This document shows positions 48,801 through 57,186 of a stretch of 64,000 nucleotides of DNA, piece by piece. Each line of letters opens with the position of its first letter. Positions within the stretch are counted from its first letter, which is position 1. Source of the stretch: Brachycybe producta (Eukaryota; Arthropoda; Diplopoda; Playtdesmida; Andrognathidae); the NCBI GenBank assembly GCA_036925085.1, contig JAUPFP010000063.1:742575-806574 (forward strand), given 5' to 3'. The notes under the pieces were generated by a model. That model ran no database searches. It saw nothing but the letters and a program-made list of their open reading frames with translations, and was not told the DNA's origin. The position numbers and the translations under genes were made by a program.

Positions 48801-51800
48801 CACTGCAGTGGCGCCATCTGAGAGGACAAAAACAAAATAAATATTTAGAAAGACATCTTTCTCTAGCCTCTAACTAGGTTCTTTGTTTGCAAAAAAAAGC
48901 ATATTTTTTATTGGGCCGATTATCATGTCTGGACCTCGCTTAGAAAAATAGACAAAAAGGGTCAGGGTTTTGACCTCGGATCAGCAAAGAAAGGGGGCCC
49001 GGGGTGAGGGGGAGGCAGGGGGTCCTAATCTTGAAAGGTCCTAAATTTCTAATAGAAAAACAACTTGTCCTGAATACAACAAGCGGTTTTTAAAACGTGG
49101 AAATCTTGTTTCCTGTTCATAATTTATGATGTCTTATTTTAAAAGATTGTCTTAAAACAAGAAAATCTTTTAAAATCAACTTCATTTCGAATGAATTCCG
49201 CGTTTTGTCTTCTGTATTTTTAATTCGTCCTTGTAGGTTTTTTTTTTACTATTCTAGCCAATAATTCACAAAAATGGATGACTTTGAAATTTTTAGACAT
49301 TTTTTTAGCAAAAGAAAAAAAAAATTCCTGAATTTATTTTATAAAATTTTATAAAATAAAAGACGAAAAAAAATTTGTTGTTTTAATAATTTCTTAAGGC
49401 CGGGTCCACACACATCAAGCTGACAAAAGTGCATTAAGTATGAGTTCGAGACAAAAAACACAACAAAAATACCAGAAAAAAAGCAGATTTTGGTATTTTT
49501 GTTGTGTTTTTGTTGCAACAATACCAGAGAAAGAAGAAAACAGAACAAAAACCTGAAACAACAAAAGTGCAACATGAGTTCGAGACAAAAACACAACAAA
49601 AATACCAGAAAAAAAGCAGATTTTGGTATTTTTGTTGTGTTTTTGTTGCAACAATACCAGAGAAAGAAGAAAACAGAACAAAAACCTGAAACAACAAAAG
49701 TGCAACATGAGTTCGAGACAAAAACACAACAAAAATGCCAGAAAAAAGCAGATTTTGAAAACAAAACAAACCTGAAACAAAAGTGTAACATTTGTTGGAG
49801 ACAAAAACACAACAAAAATGCCAGAAAAAAACAGATTTTGGTATTTTTGTTGTGTTTTTGTTGCAACAATACCAGAGAAAGAAGAAAACAGAACATAAAC
49901 CTGAAACAACAAAAGTGCAACATGAATTCGAGACAAAAACACAACAAAACTACCAGAAAAAAAAAACGGATTTTGGTATTTTTGTTGTGTTTTTGTTGCA
50001 ACAATACCAGAGAAAGAAGAAAACAGAACAAAAACCTGAAACAACAAAAGTGCAACATGAGTTCGAGACAAAAACACAACAAAAATGCCAGAAAAAAGCA
50101 GATTTTGAAAACAAAACAAACCTGAAACAAAAGTGTAACATTTGTTGGAGACAAAAACACAACAAAAATACCAGAAAAAAAACAGATTTTGGTATTTTTG
50201 TTGTGTTTTTGTTGCAACAATACCAGAGAAAGAAGAAAACAGAACAAAAACCTGAAACAACAAAAGTGCAACATGAGTTCGAGACAAAAACACAACAAAA
50301 ATGCCAGAAAAAAAGCAGATTTTGAAAACAAAACAAACCTGAAACAAAAATGTAACATTTGTTGGAGACAAAAACACTACAAAAATGCCATAAAAAGCGG
50401 ATTTTGAAAACAAAACAAACCTGAAAAAACTGTCAGCAGTAGTCAAGACAAAACACAAACAAATTTTGGTTTTGTTTTTGTTTCTATAACTGTCTCCTAC
50501 GTAAACTACGCAACTGTTCAGTAGTTGTTTTAATACTAACTGTCCACATCTGCAACAGACAGATTTGACAAAATGTTGCATAATTCCGAGACAAAACACA
50601 AACATTTTGATGTTTACCCGACTTCAGCTACGGGACATTGAATATAGTTTGTGATATTGGAGACAAAACAAAAAAATAAAACACAAAAGTCGCAAACATG
50701 TTCTAGAATTGTCGCCAATTTGTCTCGAAACACTTGAGTTTCTGTTTTGTTTTGTGTTTTGTCAGCTTTTGATGTGTGGACCCGGCATTTAAATTGTAAT
50801 AAAAAAATTTGCAAATTTTGTTTTCAACAGAAGTTAATTTTCCCGACATTAAAACTGGTTCCTGATATTTGTTGGCCTAATTTGATAAAATAAATCTTTC
50901 ACAATGTAAAACCTGACTTTAAAAAATACAATATACCAGTTGCTCAATAGTAATTTCCATACTTATTTTATAAAATAGACGTTTTTTCACCCAAAACACA
51001 ATAGTTTAAACTAGTTTTAAAGTTTTAAATGGCGTCTCTCGAACTCATTTTAAGAAAGACTTGAATATGTTTTAGAAACTAGAAGGGTAACACTATCAAT
51101 CACTTAAGCGGGATATTTTCTTTCATTTTTGATAATCTTTTAAAATAAACTTTTATTATCAGTTTGAAAATAATCCAACTTTAAGGAAACGAATTTTTTT
51201 TTAAATATTTGTAAAAAGTTTATTTTGAAAGATATATCGAACATAAAAATACCCTTAAGTGATTGAGCTAACCCTTCTAGTTTCTAAAACGCTTTCAGAT
51301 TTAACTGAAAGATGGACTAAGAGAAATTGAAAATGTCTTAGAAACTAGAAGGGTAGCTCAAACATAAAAAAGTTCATTTTGAAAGATATCAAACATGAAA
51401 ATACCCTTAAGTGATTGAGCTAACCCTTCTAGTTTCTAAAACACTTTCAGATTTATATTAAAGATGGACTAAGATAAATCGAAAGTGTCTTAGAAACTAG
51501 AAGGGTAGCTCAGACATAAAAAAGTTTAATTTGAAAGATATCGAGCATGAATATACCCTTAAGTGATTGAGCTAACCTTTCTAGTTTCTAAAACGCTTTC
51601 AGATTTATGTGGAAGATAGAGCTGATAGACTAAGAGAAATTGAATGTGTCTTAGAAACTAGAAGGGTAGCTCAAACATAAAAAAAGTTCATTTTAAAAGA
51701 TATCAAACATGAAAATACCCTTAAGTGATTAACCTAACCCTTCTAGTTTCTAAAACACATTCAAGTTTCTTTCATTTTGTGCCTAAAAAATACAGAATTA

Positions 51801-54800
51801 AACGGATTGAAACTAGAAGAGTAAATGAATCGCGAGGATTTTCATGTTGATGATGTCATGATTTCATCTTCTAGTTTTTAAAATACTTTTAAATTCTTGT
51901 TCCTAAGTTGTTTCTAGAAGCTAGAAGAGTAAAAATGAATCCCTTAGGAGGGGGGGAGATCTTTCAGATTAAACTTGTGTCAGTTTTAAAAAGGCTTAAT
52001 TGAGCTACGGCCCTTCTAGTTTCTAAAACACATTGAAGTTTCGCTTCATTTTGCACTCCTGAATTACAGAATAATTCGAGTTCGCGAAGCCACGTTTACA
52101 GTTTAAAACCGGCTTAAAGAAAGCTTCAACTTGGCTTTTTTTGTTGTTGTTGTTTCACTATAAGAAAAGTTTATTTTAAACGATATATCTAAATATTTTT
52201 TTTTCCCCACATTTTTTTGTTTCATTCTTCAGGGAAACCGGACTCATTGGCACGTTGTTGCTGTTTCTATTTGTCTCTATCGATGGAGCAACAATCGCAA
52301 CAAAGGTCAACACAACGGCCGAAGAACGACGAGCCGTCGTGCCACTGGTCGTTTCCATTCCGTCGAAAGTCTTTCGAGCGAACAAACTGAACACGAACGA
52401 CGTTTTCGAACGACCGATTGTATTCGAGCCTATTCAAGAAACCGAACTTCCGACAAAAGAACTTCTGGATACGCAACACTTAAATGCGTTTCCGACCAGA
52501 ACCGTTCCGAAGGCCACAACTGTAGAGCCAACGACGACAACATCCACAACCGAAGCAACAACTTCGTCTACGGAGCCGCCAGTTTCGACGACTACATCCA
52601 CGGAAACGCCATTTGTGGTTGAGATCGATGTCCAAACGGAAGTGGCCGAAGTTTCTTCTTCCGCGTCCTCGTCGACGACCGAAGAACCGACGACTTCCAG
52701 TTCATCGTTATCGACCGAAGCGGAACAGACGGAATCAACATCCGAAGCTGCCACGAATGTGACTACGACAAGAAGCTCGAATCTGGACGAAGTTGTCGAA
52801 AAGGATTACGGACTGTCGTTAGGAGTTAATAACGAACAGTCCGGAAGAAACGGCAACGGTAACGGAAATGGCGACGGACAACTAGAGATCGACGATACGG
52901 AGTTAAGCCACAATGTTGACGAAACAAATCCAGAACCGGAAGATTCCGAAACGAACGTTCCGTCAGAAGTTTCTGAATCGGAGACTCCGTCTGAAGTCGA
53001 TTCGAACAACGAAGGTGTCGTCGAAGCAGATGTGATGGACGAAGCGGCACAAGAAAGCGAACTCGATTACGCTGTCGTGGCTCCATCTTTCGAACATGGA
53101 AGAAGAGAAGAAGCTAGAGATCTGAGCGCGTTTCACGGTCCAATTGCCGATTTTGCCGAGCATCGGTCTCTCGATTTGGCTGTCGAAGATCAGAAGGACA
53201 CCATAACAGACACCGAAACTAGCACGGAAAGAGAACCGATCGACAAGAGCTCTTCGGAGACTAATAACGACGATGTCCGTACTTCGATGTTGTATTCGGT
53301 TTCGGTCGAACATCCTTTGAGTGGATTCGATGGTGAATCGACACCCTTTGTAGCCGTTTCGACGATGAAGTCCGGACATCGGAAGAAGGTCATGGACGAA
53401 AACACGACATTCCTCGATAAGAAAGCGGAAACTTCCGAAAAGCCGACAACGGATTCTATTGTAGTTGTTATGGATGCAAAGCAGCTTGGATCAATGGACG
53501 ACGACGATCAATTCGAAAACTCTACCCTTTTGGTATTGGACATGTCCCCGGAATACAACAATACCGATTCTTCGTCGGAATCAGAGTCGAGGGCTTCGAA
53601 AAACACGTTCTACCGTAGGAGACATCAACCGTGGAAGACTTCCGGTCAAGTGAAAGACGACAGCAATAGTAAGGATCTAATTCCGGAAGAATCGGTTCAA
53701 GAACCAGTTCTATTCTTGGAGCCGAAGAAACCGAAAGTTCCGAGCGAAGACTCGGCAGCGGCTCCTAGTGAAACGGTCGATGTTCTCGATACCGATCTTG
53801 TCGCTGGAAGCCAAGATGATCCGGAAGTGATTCCAGATGAAGGAGAATACGAGTATGTCTATGAATATATTGACTTAAATTCGACGGACATTCCCGAAAA
53901 CCTTCCCGAAGGAGCTGTCATTGTTACGGAAGATCAAATCGGTTCCGGACATCCCGCTGTCGGACAGTTAAAACCATTTGTAACACAACCGATTGATGTC
54001 GTGTTAGCTAACACGTCGGTGGCCACCGATGTTATCGATAGTTCGCAACCGGCAACATTCCGTACTCTGAATCCACCACTATCCATCAACACTGCCGAAT
54101 TGTCGTTAATACAACTCAATTCTACCGGTAACGAAGGAGCTGCGCCAGCTGGTATCCTTCCCGTCAGTGAAGAACTTCCTGTCACAGCGAGTTCGGTTGA
54201 AGGAACTTTACCTTTTATTCCGGGAATGCCGGAGTCGCCGATTTACTTTGTTGGAATCCAACGAGAGAAGATCGAACCGGGAATTGTGGCCGAAGAACGG
54301 TCTCCTCTTAGTCCCGTTAGTCCAGTTGCGGTTAAAGAAGTGGCCTTAGAACCGCTGGGTCCGAATTCTTTACAAGAGAACAAGCCGCAAGTCGTTTCGA
54401 GCAGTAAGGGCAACAAGGAACAACTGATGTCTTTGTACGCATTGTCTCAAGCATTGCCGATGGACCACACGAGCCCGTTTCTGAATCTCATCAACGAGAA
54501 CGGATCATCTTCAGTTATTCTTCCTGCTGATCTTCCGGATCCATTTTCTGAAGAGTTTTTGGGTGACAAAGAATCGAACATTTCGATTTCGGCTGCTGAA
54601 GAGATCTCAACTCCTGAATTAGAGCCAGTCACTATTAAGGTTACGACTGCCGTTCCATCGACGGAAGCCGTAACCTTGCCCACAGAACCCGTAACTGTTC
54701 CAGCAACGTCGGAGGAGTCGAAACCAACAGAAAAGGTTCCCGCTAGAGGTGCTCGTCCTCGAGGTTCCAGACGTTCGACCACAGTTGCCAGTACGACAGT

Positions 54801-55653
54801 CGAGGAGGCATCAACGGCAGAATCACCCGTTACTGAATCGGCGCGTCGAACACGACCAACTCGGATCGGTGGACGTCGTCGTTCTTCGACTGCAGCCACG
54901 ACGGTTGAGCCTGCAAGTACGCCGATACCATCGGCCAATGACGATAAAACAACTACTACCGAGAAAACGAGATTTGGCGGTCGTGGACGAGGTCGTTTTT
55001 CGGCGAACCGTGGCAGCCGATCTAATTCAAGTGCCGGTTCCGATCTCGAAACGGAGGTCAACGGACAGAAGGAACCCGATAAGGAAAGTAATACTATTGC
55101 TCCAAATGGTGCTAAGCGAGTTTTTACTGGGCGTCGAACGACGGCACAGCCAAATGACGTAAAGAACGTGACGGCTAAAGAAGAAAAGCTGACGAGAGCA
55201 ACCTCGAGACCTGCAAGAGGTCGAAGACCTACGACGGCTCGTGTAGCGACGAAGGCCACCGAAGAGAAAGTCACTCCGGCTCCTTCGGAAAATGGTGACG
55301 AGGCTGAGGAAGGTGCGACTCGTAAAGCGGCACTGTTCAGACCTAGAGGTAGAGGTCGGTTCGGACCTAAATCGAAGAGCACGACAAATGAAGCAGAAAC
55401 GGGAGTCAGTACAGAACAAAGCGTTCCAGTAACCGAAGAAGTGGAACAGAAAGAATCTGCGCAAGAGGGTACTGCTGTACCAGAAGGTGATTCAGTTGAT
55501 GGAACCACTACTGTCGTTGATGACGAAGGAGCGGCAGAAGAAGGAACCGAAACCACGACGGAAGCAAGCGGACCGCCGAGGAAGTTTCCACCGAGGTTTC
55601 GACCCGGTTCGCGAGCCACCATACCACATCGAACCACTGAATCCAGTGCATAA
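36530..55653 (+). CDS. Large secreted Ser/Thr-rich protein, two coding exons
   Basis: Exon 1 is 36530-36540 (ATG GTT TTA CG, donor GTAAGT); exon 2 is 52233-55653 (acceptor TTCTTCAG). The joined frame is 1143 aa and starts MVLRETGLIGTLLLFLFVS, a good signal peptide. Without exon 1, exon 2 has no ATG before its signal sequence. Not a family I recognise. Seen in order: Thr/Ser-rich mucin-like region (about residues 95-175), a GNGNGNGDG run near 210, long acidic Glu/Ser region, the tyrosine patch EYEYVYEYIDLN near 543, then from about 830 a basic tail of repeated RGRR/RGRGRF blocks between Thr/Glu stretches. No membrane anchor or RGD seen. Likely an extracellular-matrix or cuticle-associated protein (inference). 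CDS GC content is far above the intron. AATAAATG at 55662 is a poly(A) candidate. Exon 2 is certain as coding; exon 1 is my inference. Confidence 0.75.
36936..38220. repeat. Foldback MITE copies, first part of the 15.7-kb intron
   Basis: TTTTAGAAACTAGAAGGG at 36955 and 37500 and CCTTCTAGTTTCTAA at 37128, 37377 and 37669 form inverted pairs. 37497-37683 is a nearly intact 190-bp foldback with ATATCTTTCAAAATAAGC at its inner arm. 37690-38220 is plain AT-rich intron. Confidence 0.7.
38225..38755. repeat. AATATTAATAAAAATGAACT minisatellite
   Basis: About 18 units of 27-31 bp alternating AATGAACTAAATTAAAA and AATTAATTAAATTAAAA. Intronic. Confidence 0.9.
38756..39430. other. Intron, nothing recognised
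   Basis: AT-rich unique sequence, no feature seen. Confidence 0.35.
39440..40190. repeat. Low-complexity GAAATTTTGAAAAAAAT tract
   Basis: Short A-rich units around GAAATTTTGAAAAAAATGAAA, including a run of TCAGAAATTCAGAAAT at 39925-39975. Intronic simple sequence. Confidence 0.85.
40205..40425. mobile_element. TTTTAGAAACTAGAA foldback MITE
   Basis: GTGTGTTAGAAACTAGAAGG at left and ACCCTTCTAGTTTTTAAAAC at right, with inner arms AAAAAGTTTATTTTGAAAG. About 215 bp. Confidence 0.75.
40514..40813. mobile_element. 300-bp foldback MITE with perfect 8-bp TSD
   Basis: Ends TAGGGCTCGAATTTGTATGC and the inverted GCATACAAATCCGAGCCCTA. Flanked by CTAATTAA on both sides (40506-40513 and 40814-40821). Inner arms carry CCCAAGAGCCAATTTATGTA and its reverse complement. 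An 8-bp duplication and TAGGG-type ends suggest the hAT superfamily. Confidence 0.88.
40822..41570. other. Intron, nothing recognised
   Basis: AT-rich, with three short TATTTTATAATAGTA repeats at 41325-41360. No other feature. Confidence 0.35.
41580..42265. repeat. 20-bp minisatellite TTTCTTGAAAGTTTGTTGGG
   Basis: About 30 very regular 20-bp units from 41720, with diverged units at both edges. Sites 13 and 18 vary (G/A). Intronic. Confidence 0.95.
42266..43137. other. Intron with a GA microsatellite
   Basis: (GA)n at 42823-42868; a lone ACTGTTCTAGTTTTTAACAC at 42388. Otherwise plain AT-rich sequence. Confidence 0.4.
43138..43953. mobile_element. 816-bp foldback element
   Basis: Nearly complete palindrome with arms of about 390 bp. 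GAGCGCTAGCATCGTTTT at 43181 pairs with AAAACGATGCTAGCGCTC at 43897. ATGTTTATTTTTTATATTTA pairs with its partner near 43800, and the ATGGATGTTT segment near 43620 pairs with the one at 43475. A 61-aa reverse frame inside is not a transposase. Ends near GAGGCTGCTACATC and GATGTAGCCTC. Confidence 0.85.
43954..44885. other. Intron, short repeats only
   Basis: AATCTGCAAAA blocks repeat three or four times at 44090-44175. AACAAAATGGCCGCCATTGC occurs at 44795. Nothing else recognised. Confidence 0.4.
44890..45238. repeat. Single arm of the GGACAAACAAACAATAT foldback family
   Basis: Same sequence as one arm of 46886-47723 (GTGAAGGACAAACAAACAAT, ATTCCGTATAATTCACCTAA, TTTAACTCGTGTGTG). Another single arm is at 63168-63345. 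Confidence 0.75.
45239..45444. mobile_element. ACAGGCATTTAGAA MITE, 9-bp TSD
   Basis: 206 bp; both ends carry ATTTAG instead of AATTAG, so the arms changed together. Target duplication CAAACTTAT (45230-45238) against CAAACACAT (45445-45453), 7 of 9. Confidence 0.82.
45465..46030. repeat. Repeats with clustered CAAAATGGC(C/T)GCC motifs
   Basis: Two near-identical units of about 210 bp (from about 45600 and 45810) plus a diverged one. At least six CAAAATGGCNGCC or reverse GGCNGCCATTTTG motifs. They match the known YY1 core, but sit within a repeat. Confidence 0.65.
46523..46593. other. Near-perfect 33-bp palindrome, GC-rich
   Basis: CCGCGCCGCGTCATCGTCAG and its reverse complement around a 4-base ATTA centre, extended by T8/A9 runs and CAG/CTG. 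The GC-rich block continues to 46700 on one side only. 46731-46870 is an ATCGAT/AAAATATCGA simple repeat following CTAGGGCTGGCGAC. Confidence 0.85.
46886..47723. mobile_element. Foldback element with about 300-bp arms, MITE nested at its centre
   Basis: Left end CTTGTATACACACGAGTTAA, right end the inverse TTAACTCATGTGTGTACAAG. Arms hold AAATGTGTTTAGGTGAATTA, ATACGGAATCCAGTTAAG, and GTGAAGGACAAACAAACAAT in matching inverted positions. The ACAGGC MITE sits exactly between the arms at 47193-47391. Confidence 0.85.
47193..47391. mobile_element. ACAGGCAATTAGAA MITE nested in a foldback
   Basis: 199 bp with GGGACAAACAGAAGTTGG arms. Flanks GTGTACTAG (47184-47192) and CTGTATTAG (47392-47400) agree at 7 of 9 positions. 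It split the loop of the older element. Confidence 0.82.
47724..48304. other. Intron, nothing recognised
   Basis: A 22-bp inverted repeat CCACTTTGTGATAAGCCACA... lies at about 48190-48214. Short frames on the reverse strand show no known product. Confidence 0.35.
48305..48860. mobile_element. Palindromic GATGGCGCCACTGCAGT element
   Basis: AAGGTGGCTTTATAGATATT at left; AAATATTTAGAAAGACATCT at right. Both arms have the GGCGCCAC core and GCAAAAACGTCAAGCGAA / TTCGCTTGAAAAA blocks, with the TTCTAGTTT motifs toward the centre. The most complete copy of this family in the window. Confidence 0.7.
48861..49398. other. Intron, nothing recognised
   Basis: A G-rich stretch at 48990-49025 stands out. 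No gene or repeat recognised. Confidence 0.35.
49399..50787. mobile_element. 1.39-kb TIR element filled with ACAAAAACACAACAAAAA repeats
   Basis: Left terminus GGCCGGGTCCACACACATCA (49399), right terminus inverse TGATGTGTGGACCCGGCAT, each followed inward by AGCTGACAAAA. TTAA flanks both ends (49395-49398; 50788-50792 region, TTTAAA), compatible with a piggyBac-type target. Inside are seven units alternating GTATTTTTGTTGTGTTTTTG with GAGACAAAAACACAACAAA, themselves inverted relative to each other. Long open frames on both strands (up to 396 aa) have repeat-driven composition. Confidence 0.8.
50788..51055. other. Intron, nothing recognised
   Basis: Short AT-rich spacer with no feature seen. Confidence 0.3.
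51060..52035. repeat. Tandem series of TTAGAAACTAGAAGGGTAG foldbacks
   Basis: 51068-51290 is a full foldback. Then three shorter units at about 51330-51450, 51480-51605 and 51645-51765 each run TTAGAAACTAGAAGGGTAGC to CCCTTCTAGTTTCTAAAAC. Remnants continue to 52030, about 200 bp before the coding exon. Confidence 0.8.
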
Positions 55654-55696
55654 GTCAAAAAAATAAATGTCTTGTTTCTGAATGGAAGGCATGATG

Positions 55697-55757
55697 AATA
55701 CAGAGTGATTCAAAAGTAATGTTACCATCAAATGACATTTGAATCACCTTGTATTGC
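55697..55757. mobile_element. 60-bp foldback with TACAGAGTGATTCAAAA ends
   Basis: ATACAGAGTGATTCAAAAG and inverse TTTGAATCACCTTGTATT, with a short loop. Solo remnant of the CACCCTGTA-type elements, just downstream of the secreted-protein stop codon. Confidence 0.6.
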
Positions 55758-56270
55758 AAAAAAAAAAAATTGGTTCATTCGGTTTTAATATTGTTGGTTG
55801 TCACTAGATGGCACTGAGAGACTTTTGGCCTACAAAAAATGTCTAAAAATTTGTTGCTTATTGAGGATTGAGCTCCTTTGAGGACCACCTTTAGGGGCCC
55901 TGAAAAAAAGGGTATTGATATATAAATCTGAGAACAGAAGACAAACAAAAATCTTATATTTTTTATCAGCTTTTAATAATTCTTTTTTTATTATAATTAT
56001 TATTTGTTAATAATACAAAATTGTATAAAATAAATAATAAAATTAAACTTTTTGTGAAAAAGTTTTAAATAAATTGTAAAAAAAAACACTGAAAATTGAA
56101 GTTTAAATATGTTTACATTTTTTTTTATTGTGTATAATAAATAATTGAATTAATTTCAAAATTCTAATAATATTTATAGTTTTTTTATATAGAAAATTCA
56201 AGATGGCGTTTTCTCCACGTTTCGGACTGCATGAAAATTCAACACGTTCTTTAATTCAGCTTCGTTGAAT
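55758..56270. other. Intergenic, nothing recognised
   Basis: AT-rich spacer between the secreted-protein gene and the MSL1 upstream region. CAAGATGGCGTTTTC at 56200 is a single YY1-like site. Confidence 0.35.
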
Positions 56271-56276
56271 CAAATG

Positions 56277-56980
56277 TGACGTCACTTTTATAGGTATAGC
56301 TACTGAATGTGACGTCACGTTTAGTTAAAAACAGCTACGCGAGTGGATTAGTTGAAAATCAAACTTTTGAATTTGGCGCTGAAGGTTTAATTGGTCAATG
56401 TTTATTTAGATATTTCTTGATTGGTTGTTTGAAATATACTATTAGCCATTTACATTGAATTAATATAACATAACAATTTGGAGCAGTCGGAGTGATTTTA
56501 AAAGCTCTTGTTTGCTTTTATTTAATGTCGGGTGTTAACACCTGGTTCGACTATTAAATATTAAGTTTAACGTTTAACTCTATAATTGGTTAGATTTTTA
56601 TATAGTGATAATTCATGTTTAGTATTGGTTTGTTTGTTTTGGATTATGTAATTTTCAACCAATCATAGTATTGAATCGTCAAAACGACATATTGCACGTC
56701 ATAATAAATCTTAACACTCCGAGTGTTTAGAGTAGTTTTTAAAAAACCTTTTCTACGTTGTCTTCAATGAAAGGATTTATACTCGAAGAATTCCGTTTGT
56801 ATACAATTAGATCATTTATAAGTTAAGCGCTTCAGCTTATGATTGGTCAAATCTTTATATACAGTAAATGTCTTATTTATAACTGGTTGTTTTTATCATG
56901 AATTAGTCCCCGCTTTAACTACAGCCAATCACAATAACGAAATGTAATGACGTTAAGAATGACGTCACATTTAACGTCAT
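56277..56980. promoter_or_regulatory. TGACGTCA-rich region upstream of MSL1
   Basis: Perfect CRE palindromes TGACGTCA at 56277-56284, 56310-56317 and 56960-56967, plus half-sites ACGTCAT at 56696 and 56974. They lie 200-900 bp before the MSL1 start and outside the MITE that carries the same octamer elsewhere. The ATTGGTT/AACCAAT motif also recurs (56390, 56418, 56586, 56658). Regulatory function inferred. Confidence 0.5.
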
Positions 56981-57186
56981 AATTTCTCCGAGCAATCCGA
57001 ATACTCTTCATGTGTTTCAGTTTGCATAAATTGCATAGAACAGAATAAGAAAATAATTTAGCTCTAACTGCTCTCAATTAAAGGATTTAGAAACGCTCCA
57101 TATGAAGTTTTGTTATGGCATTTTCTGTGTCGTTTTGTTGTCATTTCTTAAAAACAACAATGTTTTTTAAACGTTTTACCGGCTAA

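Noticed and set aside
49339-50605. Reverse frames of 339 and 396 codons
   Set aside because: Phe/Cys/Val-rich low-complexity products that follow the 90-bp repeat inside a TIR element.
52255-55653. Secreted protein starting with TTG at 52255
   Set aside because: A non-ATG start is unnecessary: the frame is open back to a good acceptor at 52232 and joins the ATG micro-exon at 36530.
54447-55658. 403-codon reverse frame opposite the secreted protein
   Set aside because: Shadow of the biased codon use of the coding strand; no independent signal.
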